From the NCBI GenBank assembly GCA_947166355.1, contig CAMVDX010000001.1, positions 1 to 64,000 of the forward strand: a stretch of 64,000 nucleotides of DNA, given 5' to 3'. Source of the stretch: an uncultured Treponema sp. Lineage in GTDB: Bacteria > Spirochaetota > Spirochaetia > Treponematales > Treponemataceae. Positions 1 through 8,300 of this stretch are shown in pieces (within the stretch, counting starts at the first letter, position 1; each line of letters opens with the position of its first letter). The translations under genes and the position numbers were made by a program. The notes below the pieces were generated by a model. It did no database searches. It was given only the letters and a program-made list of their open reading frames with translations, and was not told the DNA's origin.

Positions 1-299
1 ACGCTGTAAACAAGTTCCTCGCTGCAAAGATTCTCTATGCTCCAGGAAAGGCTTCAAATGCTGGTGGTGTAGCAACATCTGGTCTCGAAATGTCTCAGAA
101 CAGCGAGCGCCTCTCATGGTCTGCAGAAGAAGTTGACGAAAAGCTTCACCAGATTATGATCAACATCCACGATAACGCTTACAACACAGCTGTTAAGTTT
201 GGCGCTAAAGAAGGCAACTGGGTTAACTACGTCGCTGGCGCTAATATTGCGGGCTTTGTTAAGGTTGCTAACGCAATGGTTGCTCAGGGATTGGTATAA
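1..299 (+). CDS. gdhA: Glutamate dehydrogenase, C-terminal part (partial)
   Basis: C-terminal 98 residues of an NADP-type glutamate dehydrogenase (interconverts 2-oxoglutarate plus ammonia and glutamate in the cytoplasm); the start lies before the window. The first complete codon is at position 3 and the stop is TAA at 297-299. Family-typical stretches are KASNAGGVATSGLEMSQNS and the end AGANIAGFVKVANAMVAQG, the conserved C-terminal helix of hexameric GDHs. A strong terminator follows at 372-401. Further downstream the last codons of the gene recur twice as remnants (421-485 and 544-563), so this locus has probably undergone recombination. Confidence 0.93.
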   Translation, partial: AVNKFLAAKILYAPGKASNAGGVATSGLEMSQNSERLSWSAEEVDEKLHQIMINIHDNAYNTAVKFGAKEGNWVNYVAGANIAGFVKVANAMVAQGLV

Positions 300-371
300 G
301 TCTATAATATCTACCGCGAGCGCCAGCTTTGCCGCCCGATAAATCGGGCGAGCAGTTTATAAGTAAATGCT

Positions 372-401
372 AAAAGACAGTCCCGATGGACTGTCTTTTT
401 T
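372..401 (+). terminator. Intrinsic terminator of gdhA
   Basis: A perfect 12-bp stem (AAAAGACAGTCC pairing with its complement) around a CGAT loop, followed by a T run. It lies 72 bp after the gdhA stop. The intervening stretch has a smaller hairpin with arms CGCCCGA and TCGGGCG at about 337-354. Confidence 0.85.
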
Positions 402-419
402 AACGCATTTGCTATTTGA

Positions 420-485
420 GCAGGCGCTAATATTGCGGGCTTCGTAAAAGTCGCTAACGCAATGGTAGCACAAGGCCTTGTATAA
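420..485 (+). pseudogene. Remnant of a second gdhA 3' end (last 21 codons)
   Basis: These bases read AGANIAGFVKVANAMVAQGL-V and stop, the same 21 C-terminal residues as the gdhA ending at 299. The DNA differs from that copy at about ten positions, and every difference is synonymous. That is what the tail of a divergent but formerly functional gdhA would look like, not a recent copy. There is no upstream coding sequence, start or RBS. The remnant lies beyond the terminator of the intact gene. Confidence 0.8.
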
Positions 486-543
486 GGACTTGTGCGGTCG
501 AGAATTGCGTGAGCAATTCTCGGTAAGCACGCGCAAGCGTGCG

Positions 544-563
544 GCGCTCAGGGATTAGTATAA
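544..563 (+). pseudogene. Third, very short gdhA tail remnant
   Basis: The segment reads GCTCAGGGATTAGTATAA, one base different from the last 18 bases of gdhA (Ala-Gln-Gly-Leu-Val-stop). It follows two GC-rich hairpins, arms CGAGAATTGC/GCAATTCTCG at about 499-522 and GCACGC/GCGTGC at about 527-542. It could be a recombination scar; with only 18 bases the assignment is tentative, but the proximity to two other copies makes chance unlikely. Confidence 0.5.
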
Positions 564-570
564 CAATCCG

Positions 571-636
571 TGTCATTGCGAGCATAGCGAAGTAATCTAG
601 AATGGATTGCCACGTCGCTAGGCTCCTCGCAATGAC
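571..636. repeat. REP-like family A repeats, two facing copies
   Basis: Two adjoining copies of the most abundant interspersed repeat here. The unit runs from TCATTGCGAG through a variable GC-rich middle to GCAATCCA and is imperfectly palindromic, so it is recognised in either orientation. The copies sit between the gdhA remnants and the convergent rlpA-like gene. Confidence 0.85.
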
Positions 637-637
637 G

Positions 638-668
638 TGTCATGCCGAACTTGTTTCGGCATCTATTT
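638..668. repeat. Family B repeat (GAACTTGTTTC type)
   Basis: Short palindromic repeat with core GTCATGCCGAAC-TTGTTTCGGCATCT. Other copies are at 36240-36301 and 47641-47716. It overlaps the stop codon of the rlpA-like gene, so the last residue and stop of that gene are supplied by the repeat. Confidence 0.8.
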
Positions 669-1433
669 ACGCTGTCGCAGTGTCTGGTCTTTAAAGCCGG
701 CTGCGGCAAGTTGATTTTGAGTGTCGGTCACTTTGCTGGCCGGCACTTTTTTTATGGCCACGCGGGTTATGCCCTGGCTGGCTGAGGTCTGGAGAACTAT
801 GTCCGTAAAACCTGCGCGGGAAAGGCGGCGTGCGAACTCTTTTGCGTTTTCTTTTGTGCTGAAGGCTCCGAGCTGGATGTCCCAGTAAGTGCCGGGTGTG
901 AGGTTAGCGGGCTTTTTTGCGGCGTTTGTGGTGGATTTAGAATTTGCCGAGGTCTTTGCGCTCGCCGATTTTGCAGCCCCGCCCGAGTTACTCGCACTGC
1001 TGCCTCCGCCTCCGAGTTTTTCCATTATTTTACTGGCCGAGGCGGCAGTCTGCTGGCTGAGTTTTGTTTCCGGACCGCGTTTTACTATTTCCAGTTTCAC
1101 TATTGTTGTACCGCTTCCAATCATTCCAAGCTTTATGGCGGCGGCTTTCGAAAGGTCAATCTCGCGGGAAGCAACAAACGGGCCGCGGTCGTTTACACGA
1201 ACTTCGCAGGTCTTTCCGTTTGCGAGATTTGTAACGCGCAGAATTGTATCAAACGGCAGCGACTTGTGAGCGCAGGTGTAGTCGTTCATATTAAAGCGCT
1301 CACCGTTCGAGGTTCGTTTTCCGTGAAAGTCCTCGGCGTAGTAAGAGGCAGTTACGCCGGTTTTGTAGACCTCGGAAAAGAGTGGTGTGAGAAAAATCAG
1401 GATCGCGATAATCAAAAGAAAGGTTCGTTTCAT
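663..1433 (-). CDS. rlpA: RlpA-like septal ring lytic transglycosylase with SPOR domain
   Basis: 256-residue exported protein. A signal peptide (residues 1-20, MKRTFLLIIAILIFL) is followed by a double-psi beta-barrel at about 25-115 with the family motifs ASYYAEDFHG, CAHKSLPFDT and NDRGPF...REIDLSKAAA. A Gly/Ser/Lys linker follows, then a C-terminal SPOR domain from about residue 182 (TYWDIQLGAF). RlpA proteins cleave denuded peptidoglycan, and SPOR domains bind it at division sites. The frame stays open upstream to 1637, but that stretch is repeat DNA; the start at 1433 fits the signal peptide and is preceded by GATAAT six bases before ATG, with no Shine-Dalgarno. The stop lies in a family B repeat. 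Confidence 0.88.
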   Translation of the reverse strand: MKRTFLLIIAILIFLTPLFSEVYKTGVTASYYAEDFHGKRTSNGERFNMNDYTCAHKSLPFDTILRVTNLANGKTCEVRVNDRGPFVASREIDLSKAAAIKLGMIGSGTTIVKLEIVKRGPETKLSQQTAASASKIMEKLGGGGSSASNSGGAAKSASAKTSANSKSTTNAAKKPANLTPGTYWDIQLGAFSTKENAKEFARRLSRAGFTDIVLQTSASQGITRVAIKKVPASKVTDTQNQLAAAGFKDQTLRQRK

Positions 1434-1462
1434 AATTTGATTATCGGCGGTTTTTGAGATTT

Positions 1463-1603
1463 GCGTTAGGCTATGGAGCCCCTTGCCGACCGCAGCGGCG
1501 GTGGTTGAGCCTGGCGAAACCACCAGAGCGAGGACGGTGAACGTTAGCGAAGGGCGGAACAGCCGACCGGGCGCGGAACGAAGTGGAGCGGCCGGGAACG
1601 CCC
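1463..1603. repeat. GC-rich repeat family D, copy 1 (minus orientation)
   Basis: About 140 bp. On the minus strand it begins GGGCGTTCCCGGCCGCTCC, continues through a CGGTCGG block and TTCCGC, and ends near CCTAACGC. Copy 2 at 2473-2606 has the same order of conserved blocks in the opposite orientation. A family C repeat (1499-1526) forms part of its variable centre. The same block order, as far as I recall, is a common intergenic repeat in Bacteroidetes genomes. Confidence 0.75.
1499..1526. repeat. Family C repeat (GGTGGTTGAG...GAAACCACC)
   Basis: Short palindrome whose arms GGTGGTT and AACCACC flank a variable loop. Here it is nested in the larger family D repeat. It is the same family that occurs in coding frames at 5154, 6237 and 8391 and as a terminator-like hairpin at 32672. 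Confidence 0.75.
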
Positions 1604-1614
1604 AGAAAGTTTTT

Positions 1615-2304
1615 TTAATCCAGCGCCTGCAGTTCAATCGCGATTTCTTCCATCTCGCGGTCGGTCATGGCGATTGTTTCTGCCACGCGGAAAAGTTCGC
1701 GGCGAATACTGTCTGGAACCTCTGCGTCATTTTTATAATGCAGCTGGTGCTCAAGGCTTGCCCAAAAATCCATAGCAATTGTGCGCAGCTGAATTTCAAC
1801 ACGAACGTGATGCTCAGTTTTAGAAAGGTAAACCGGAATCTCCATTACAAGGTGAAGGCTTCGGTAACCTGAATCTTTAGGGCATTCAATATAATCGTTC
1901 TGCTTAATCAGCTTTAAATCCGGCTGTTTCAAAAGCATGTCGCGCACAGCATAAATATCAGAAATATAAGGGCAGATAACCCGCACGCCTGCAATGTCGT
2001 TCAGATTTTTCATCATCGATTCAAAATTTATCGGCAGGCCTTTTTTCTCAAGTTTATGCGCAATACTCTCCGGACTTTTAATACGGCTCTTTACCGTGCT
2101 GATAGGATTACGGGTTCTGTTTACGCTGCTTTCTTTATTGAGAATTTCGAGTTTTGTTTCAATCTGTTTAATAGCGCTTTCATAAACCATCATAATCTGC
2201 TGGAACTGAAAGGCCATCTTATAAAAATCGCCGGAAACCGTAAGGTTGTTAATCAGTGAAGGCGGCATTATCGGCGGATCTTCAATACTAATATCGTCAT
2301 ACAT
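1615..2304 (-). CDS. relQ: Small alarmone synthetase, RelQ/YjbM type GTP pyrophosphokinase
   Basis: 229-residue single-domain (p)ppGpp synthetase that transfers pyrophosphate from ATP to GDP or GTP. It has the synthetase motifs of RelA/SpoT but no HD hydrolase, TGS or ACT domain. Visible motifs are RIKSPESIAHKL (ATP contact), DIAGVRVICPY, KDSGYRSLHLVMEIPV (G-loop) and VEIQLRTIAMDFWASLEHQL with HYK. The length fits the RelQ group (about 210-240). The N-terminus is extended and Pro-rich, and could start slightly later. The gene sits alone between inverted copies of repeat family D. Confidence 0.9.
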   Translation of the reverse strand: MYDDISIEDPPIMPPSLINNLTVSGDFYKMAFQFQQIMMVYESAIKQIETKLEILNKESSVNRTRNPISTVKSRIKSPESIAHKLEKKGLPINFESMMKNLNDIAGVRVICPYISDIYAVRDMLLKQPDLKLIKQNDYIECPKDSGYRSLHLVMEIPVYLSKTEHHVRVEIQLRTIAMDFWASLEHQLHYKNDAEVPDSIRRELFRVAETIAMTDREMEEIAIELQALD

Positions 2305-2472
2305 CTTTTGTGCTCATATTGAGGGGATATTACAAAATCTCACAACGTCGAAGTCAAGGCTTTAAGCGATAGCATGCTTTGACTCGTCGTAATATTTGTG
2401 TCTATATATAAAATATACTAACAAATGAAAGGTTTCGGCAAATTAAAAATCTCTTAAAATTTTTAAGGAATT

Positions 2473-2606
2473 GGGCGTTCCCGCCTGCTCCACTTCGTTC
2501 CGCAGGCGGTCGGCGCTTCCGCACTTCGCTAACGCTCTAAGTCCTCGTCGCTCACTTTTTTCGCTCCTGCGGTCTTCGCCTTCGGCGGTGCTCCAGTGCC
2601 TAACGC
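2473..2606. repeat. GC-rich repeat family D, copy 2 (plus orientation)
   Basis: About 134 bp opening with GGGCGTTCCCGCCTGCTCC and closing with GTGCCTAACGC, inverted relative to copy 1 at 1463-1603. The two ends are well conserved and the middle differs (no family C insertion here). It occupies most of the 332-bp gap between relQ and the MATE gene; no gene is seen in that gap. Confidence 0.75.
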
Positions 2607-2636
2607 ATTGTATATATAGAAACAAGTGAAATCCTG

Positions 2637-4064
2637 ATGTATAATCTCAAAATGCTTCAAAAAAATTACGCGAAGGGACGGAGCTTTGGACCGGCTTCTT
2701 TTTATGCCCAGGCTCTCAAAATTGCCATTCCTGTTATGGCCCAGATGCTTATACAGAATCTGGTTTCGCTGATAGATAATTTTATGGTGGCCGGGCTGGG
2801 CGATGTAAAAATGTCCGGTGTAAATATCTGCGGCCAGATTATTTTTGTCTGCATGGTTTTTATGAATACAATCTGCATGGCCGGCGGAATCTTCATGACA
2901 CAGTTTTCCGGCGCAAAAGATAAAGAGGGAATGAAGCAGTCTTTCTGTTTTAAACTCTGGATGGGTCTTTTTGTTGTTGCAGTATTTTCTGCAGCTTGTT
3001 TTGTGCTGCCCCGTCAGATTTTAAGTCTCATGGTTCGTGGCAATTCCCAGGCAGATTTGATTCTGGACCAGGGTGTGCAGTATATGCGCATTATGGGCTT
3101 TATGGGCATTCCCTGGATGCTCTCTGCAATGATTTCTTCTTCTCTGCGTGAGATTGGTAAGGTAAAGGTTCCGCTTGTAATTTCGATTATTGCAACCTGT
3201 GTAAATACTGTCTGTAACTGGATTTTGATTTACGGAAATCTTGGGGCGCCAAGGCTCGAGGTGCGCGGTGCCGCAATTGCGACTGTAATTGCCCGTTCTG
3301 TTGAAGCACTGATTTTCATAGGCTACATGATTAAGCAGAAGCCTGATTTTGCGATTAGGCTTTTTGATGTCTTCCGCATAAACTTTGGACTCTTTGGCGA
3401 GATTCTTAAAAAGGCCTGGATGATTATGCTTTCCGAAATGGTCTGGGCTATGGCAGAAACAATTACGACTGCTCTTTACAACGGCCGCGGCGGTGCTGAC
3501 GTAGTTTCGGGAATGTCTTCCAGCTTTGCAATTTCAAATCTTTTCTTTGTTGCCTTCAATGGAATTATAACGGCGACGGGTGTAATTATCGGAAAGGATT
3601 TGGGAAGGGGAGAGCTGGATCAGGCCCGCCGGGAAAAGGTATGGCTTTTGAATGGGGCTAAAATATTTGGTCTCTTTTTTACCGGTATTGGTTTTTTGTG
3701 TCTGCTCCTGGTTCCTGTGGTTTTCAGAAATCTCAGTGCCAGCTCTCAGCATATCTGTCGCCAGATGGTTTTTGTGATGGCTCTTTACATGCCGGCTTGG
3801 GTTTACATAAACGGACAGTTTGCGGTGAGCCGTGCGGGCGGTGATACGATGATGGGAATGCTTGTAGATGGAATTGGAAATCTTGGAGTTGTAATTCCGG
3901 GGATTTTTCTGCTTGCAAAATTTACCGGGGTAGGGCCGGTTGCCATGTATGCCATCATCAAGTTTGTTGAAGTTCCGAAAATCATGATTGCCCACTTCTG
4001 GCTTAAAAAAGAAAAATGGGTTGTCAATCTTGCTCAGAAAGAAAATGAAGGTGAAGAAAAATGA
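2637..4064 (+). CDS. MATE family multidrug/cation efflux transporter
   Basis: 475-residue polytopic inner-membrane protein, of normal length for MATE exporters, with about 12 predicted membrane segments in two similar halves (first half opens IPVMAQMLIQNLVSLIDNF, with a matching pattern near residue 255). MATE proteins exchange Na+ or H+ for organic cations, drugs or metabolites. The substrate cannot be read from sequence. ATG at 2637 has no good Shine-Dalgarno; an alternative in-frame ATG is at 2652. The stop overlaps the start of the next gene (ATGA), so the two transporter genes are cotranscribed. Confidence 0.9.
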   Translation: MYNLKMLQKNYAKGRSFGPASFYAQALKIAIPVMAQMLIQNLVSLIDNFMVAGLGDVKMSGVNICGQIIFVCMVFMNTICMAGGIFMTQFSGAKDKEGMKQSFCFKLWMGLFVVAVFSAACFVLPRQILSLMVRGNSQADLILDQGVQYMRIMGFMGIPWMLSAMISSSLREIGKVKVPLVISIIATCVNTVCNWILIYGNLGAPRLEVRGAAIATVIARSVEALIFIGYMIKQKPDFAIRLFDVFRINFGLFGEILKKAWMIMLSEMVWAMAETITTALYNGRGGADVVSGMSSSFAISNLFFVAFNGIITATGVIIGKDLGRGELDQARREKVWLLNGAKIFGLFFTGIGFLCLLLVPVVFRNLSASSQHICRQMVFVMALYMPAWVYINGQFAVSRAGGDTMMGMLVDGIGNLGVVIPGIFLLAKFTGVGPVAMYAIIKFVEVPKIMIAHFWLKKEKWVVNLAQKENEGEEK

Positions 4065-5293
4065 AAAAGCTTTTTGAAGGGTTAAAAAATTTTATAAAGA
4101 AAGAGCCTGTGCTTTTTGCGGCACTGCTTCTGGCTGTGCTTGCGGTTTGTATAATCCACCCGGGTCTGGAGCTTTGCCTTCAGGCGATTGATTTTAGAAC
4201 GCTGACAATTTTATTTTCGCTGATGATTGTAATTAAGGCTTTTCAGAGTCAAAACTTTCTGGACTTTATTGCGGCACGGTTGCTGCGACTTTGCAAGACC
4301 AGACGGGCGTTGTATTTTCTGCTCACATATCTTGTCTTTTTCTCTTCCATGTTCGTTACAAATGACGTTGCTCTTTTGACCTTTGTTCCGATTACACTTT
4401 TGATTTTCAGACGGATTGAGCTTCCATCTCTTCATATTGTTGTGCTTGAAACTCTGGCGGCTAATCTTGGTTCCTGTATCACTCCGATGGGAAATCCACA
4501 GAATCTTTATCTTTTTTCTTATTACGGTTTTAGTGCTTTGGAGTTCTTTGCGCTTACTGCAAAAATTGCTTTGCCGTCACTTTTTATTCTGGCTGTGATA
4601 ATTGTTTTTCTTACTCGCAGAAAATTGGCAGATCACGGCGGAATGGCAGAGCCTCATGAACTTAGCGGAAATGTTTTACAGACTCAGGTTGTCCGCCTCA
4701 AGGCAGATTTTCGCACAGCCCTTTATTTTGCTGATTTTGTAATCTGCCTGCTTACAGTTTTTCATGTAGTAAATTATCTGATTATGTTAGCGGTAACAAT
4801 CGTGATAATGGCAATCTGTAACTGGCATCTTTTCAAAAAAGTTGATTACAGTCTGCTGCTTACTTTTGTAGGCTTTTTTATTTTTACAAAAAGTCTTTCA
4901 AAGGTTCCGGCTTTTACTGATTTTGTAAATTCACTTTTATCGTCCCCACTTAAAACTTACCTGACCGGAATTGCAGCAAGTCAGATAATAAGCAATGTTC
5001 CGGCCGCCCTGCTTCTCAGCGGCTTTACAAATAACGGCGCAATGCTGCTGCTGGCGGTAAATGTGGGCGGCCTCGGCACTTTGATTGCGTCAATGGCCAG
5101 TGTAATTTCCTTCAAACTCTACAGCGCCGAAGCGTTGGTTGAGCCTGAAACTGCGGTGGTTGAGTGCCCGCAAAGCGGGCGTATCGAAACCACTGAACCC
5201 GCCGACAATCACAGCCACAGTTACTTCGCCGTATTCACCGCTTACAATTTTGTACTGCTTGTGATTCTGGGAATAATAGTTTACTTCTTATAG
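4061..5293 (+). CDS. SLC13/ArsB/CitM-type permease with an in-frame repeat insertion
   Basis: 410-residue membrane protein of the ion-transporter superfamily (citrate, dicarboxylate or arsenite type). It has about 10 membrane segments, a family-typical reentrant motif ANLGSCITPMGNPQNLYLF and a second conserved loop NVGGLGTLIASMASVISF near the end. The substrate is unknown. Between residues about 356 and 385, just before the last helix, is the peptide VEPETAVVECPQSGRIETTE, which is a translated family C repeat (5154-5194) and not part of the permease fold. Start overlaps the upstream MATE gene by 4 bp. Confidence 0.82.
   Translation: MKKLFEGLKNFIKKEPVLFAALLLAVLAVCIIHPGLELCLQAIDFRTLTILFSLMIVIKAFQSQNFLDFIAARLLRLCKTRRALYFLLTYLVFFSSMFVTNDVALLTFVPITLLIFRRIELPSLHIVVLETLAANLGSCITPMGNPQNLYLFSYYGFSALEFFALTAKIALPSLFILAVIIVFLTRRKLADHGGMAEPHELSGNVLQTQVVRLKADFRTALYFADFVICLLTVFHVVNYLIMLAVTIVIMAICNWHLFKKVDYSLLLTFVGFFIFTKSLSKVPAFTDFVNSLLSSPLKTYLTGIAASQIISNVPAALLLSGFTNNGAMLLLAVNVGGLGTLIASMASVISFKLYSAEALVEPETAVVECPQSGRIETTEPADNHSHSYFAVFTAYNFVLLVILGIIVYFL
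5154..5194. repeat. Family C repeat inside the permease reading frame
   Basis: Palindrome CGGTGGTTGAG ... TCGAAACCACTG with an inner stem GCCCGC/GCGGGC, translated as VVECPQSGRIETT. It keeps the reading frame and lies in a loop before the last transmembrane helix. A partial copy (TTGGTTGAGCCTGAAAC) lies just upstream. Confidence 0.85.
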
Positions 5294-5341
5294 AATAGAT
5301 TGCCACGTCGCCCTGCGGGCTCCGAAGGGCGTGGCAATCCA
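5288..5341. repeat. Family A repeat between convergent genes
   Basis: Palindromic copy (AGATTGCCACGTCGCC ... GGGCGTGGCAATCCA) filling the 49-bp gap between the permease stop and the GH2 stop. As a stem-loop between convergent genes it could act as a bidirectional transcription end. Confidence 0.8.
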
Positions 5342-5342
5342 T

Positions 5343-8300
5343 TTAATTAAACTTAAACCACTTAAAATCAAAATTACTTCCCGGCAGGAATACAAAGCTG
5401 ATTTTTTGCAGACCTTTCACCGGTGTAAGCTGGAAGGTTTTTTCTTCGAAGCCATCTGTGTGCGGGAACTCGATTACCTGAGTTGTAGAGCTTCCGTCTT
5501 CGGCGAAGAACTTGATGTTTATCGTGTTGTTCTCACTGTTTGATTTACCACAGATTGTCAGGCCTGCAGCACTGCGGTTTCCAAAATTCATATTCGCAAA
5601 ATCAAGGTTTACGTTGTTACCGATTCCTTCTACGGCCACTTTTGTGCGGGTGAATGCATCGCCTGCAATCAGGTCTGCATCCAGAGCACGGAGTTTTGCA
5701 AAAGCCTTAGAAGTTTTATCAAAATAAAAGCCGTGCAGATAGAGGTCGGTTTTTATTGCAATGGTAATTGTATGAACTCCAAAAAGCCTATGGCTTAGTG
5801 TAAATACATTTTCGTTGTAGGTGTTGTAAATTGATTCATGGCGGTAGATGAATGTACCAAGACATTCGGCGTCGCTTCCAGTTCCTTTTCCATCCCACAC
5901 TTCGATAGGCAGTTCTGTTTCGAAGCTGAAAATCGGCAGATGGATTGTATCTGCTCCGTCGGCGCCAAAATCAACCTTGTCAAATCTTACCCAGGTAGCT
6001 CCGCACTTGCGGTTTGAGATTCCGCTTTCAAGAGACATTTCTGGCTTAGCCTTGCCGTCTGTCTGGTCATAGTCTGTAAAACGGCAGGCTTCAATTAAAC
6101 TGTATGGATTAAGACGACAGCTTCCAATTCCGCTTACGATGAATGGCAGGTCGCTGATTACTTCGTCGTACTTTGTGCCGTTCTGGGCTGTGCAGCGAAG
6201 AATACATTCGCCGTCGCCGGTTGCGCGGATGATTGCGGTGGTTCCGATACGCCCAGTCGGGCACTCAACCACCGGATTTACAGTGATATTATCACTTGCA
6301 ATACATTCTTTAAGAACTGGATTCCAGTTGATTTCTTTTATTGTTGAATTCTCAGGGAGAACTTTTGCAGTGACTCTCACCTCGCGATGACCGGCATCCA
6401 GCTTTGTTGCGCCTTCTGCAAGCAGTTCAATTTTTCGAGTCGGGATAAACGACATTTCTGGGCGGATTGTCATGTACGGGGCAACTTCGCTCCATTCGTT
6501 TGTGGTGCCGTTATATTTCATTGAAACATTCTGGAGCCCTGTGCTGGCGGCAGTGATTACAAAACTTGCTCCTGCTGATTTTGAGCGGACAATGGCAATC
6601 AGACGGTTTGCAAAAAGCTTTCTTGTGTGGCTGCGGCCGGTTGCACTTACATATTCGTCATAATCAGTTGAGTCGCCGTTATCCAGGCCTAACAGTTCGG
6701 CGTCGCCTGCTACGTTGAAGGTGATGTAATTGCGGGCGTTTTCTACGAGGGTGCCGGACTCGTCGGCTAGCATTATCTGAATAAAGTGGATTGCCGCGTC
6801 GCTTCGCTCCTCGCAATGACGTGTTACACGAGTATTTGCAGTGATGCTTCGCTCCTCGCAATGACGGGGTGTACGAGTATTTGCAGTATCGCTTCGCTCC
6901 TCGCAATGACATTTCGGTTCATTGCGGTTAAATTCGTCATTGCGAGCGGAGCGAAGCAATCCATTATAATCGGGTTCAGGTTTTAAAAGAATTTTCGCCG
7001 GATCACCAAAAGACTTCTTTACATCCTCCGCAACAACTACGCCATTTTCATCATAAGCTACGGCTTTAATCTCGCCCTTGTGATATTCCAGCTGCCACTG
7101 ACCAAAAGGTGCTGCCCCATCTTTATGATTTATTTTTTGTTTTCCTAACGAACGTTCGTTAAAAAAGAGTTCGACGAAATCAGCATTTGTATAAGCCTTT
7201 ACATCAATCAGCTGGCCTTCGTTCCAGTCCCAGTATGGAAGAAGATGAACAAATGGAGCTGTATTCTTTCCTACCCATTCAGATTTGAACAGATAGTAAG
7301 TGTCCTTTGGAAATCCAGCCGTATCAATCTGACCAAAGAAAGAAGACTTTGAATGATAAGGAGTTGGCTCACCGATATAGTCCCAGCCTGTCCAGATGTA
7401 TTGGCCTGCGCTGAAAGGACAGTCGCGGTCATTTGCAATTACAGTCTGAGTATTTACGCAGCCCCACGGAGTTGTACAGTTTCCAAGTGTTGAACACTGG
7501 CCGTCGCTAAAAGTGACGAGTTTGAGCGAATCAGGAAAATGGTAGATTCCGCGGCTCTGTACTGTAGAGCCCGTTTCACTTCCGTAAATCTTCCATTCAG
7601 GATGCTTTTCGTGATGCTCTTTATAAAGACGTTCAAGATAGTTGTAACCTACGGTATCAATTTGTGTGGCACAATTCTGAGCTCCTTCTGTCATCATATA
7701 ATTTGATGCAATTGTGATTGGTGCGTTACGGTTCGAATCATTTTTTACAACTGCTTTGTAAAGCTTCTTTGTGATTTCAAAGCCGTTTCCAACGTGGGTG
7801 TCGTAAATCTCATTTCCGATAGACCACATAATTAAGCTTGGGTGATTACGGTCTCGACGCACCCAATTTGTGATGTCGCGTTCCCACCATTCGTTAAAGT
7901 AGTTACCGTAATCGAAAGGAGTTTTTGGTTTTTCCCACATGTCAAAGATTTCGTCATCAACCATGATTCCCATTTCGTCACAAAGATCGAGCCAGGCTGT
8001 TGGCGGCGGATTGTGAGAACAGCGCACGGAGTTTACTCCCATTTCCATGAGTTTGGTGAATTGACGGCGCAGAGCTGTAAGATTAAAGGCGGCACCTAAT
8101 ACTCCCTGATCGTGATGGTGACAGGCGCCATTAATTTTGACATGGCGGCCGTTGAGGAAAAAGCCCTTATCTGATGTGAAGACAGCATGCTTAAAACCAC
8201 AGTGCTGAGAGTTTTCATCAAGAAGATTGCCATTGGCGTCGAAGAGTGAAGTAGTGAGTGTGTAAAAATACGGGTCACTGATGTCCCAGAGATGTGGGGA

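Noticed and set aside
1434..1637. N-terminal extension of the RlpA-like protein
   Set aside because: The extra 68 codons run through repeat family D, and the signal peptide begins at 1433.
6786..6986. Short ORFs such as 6786-6986 reading MDCRVASLLAMT
   Set aside because: They are translations of the other strand of family A repeats. Similar peptides appear at other repeat copies and are not genes.
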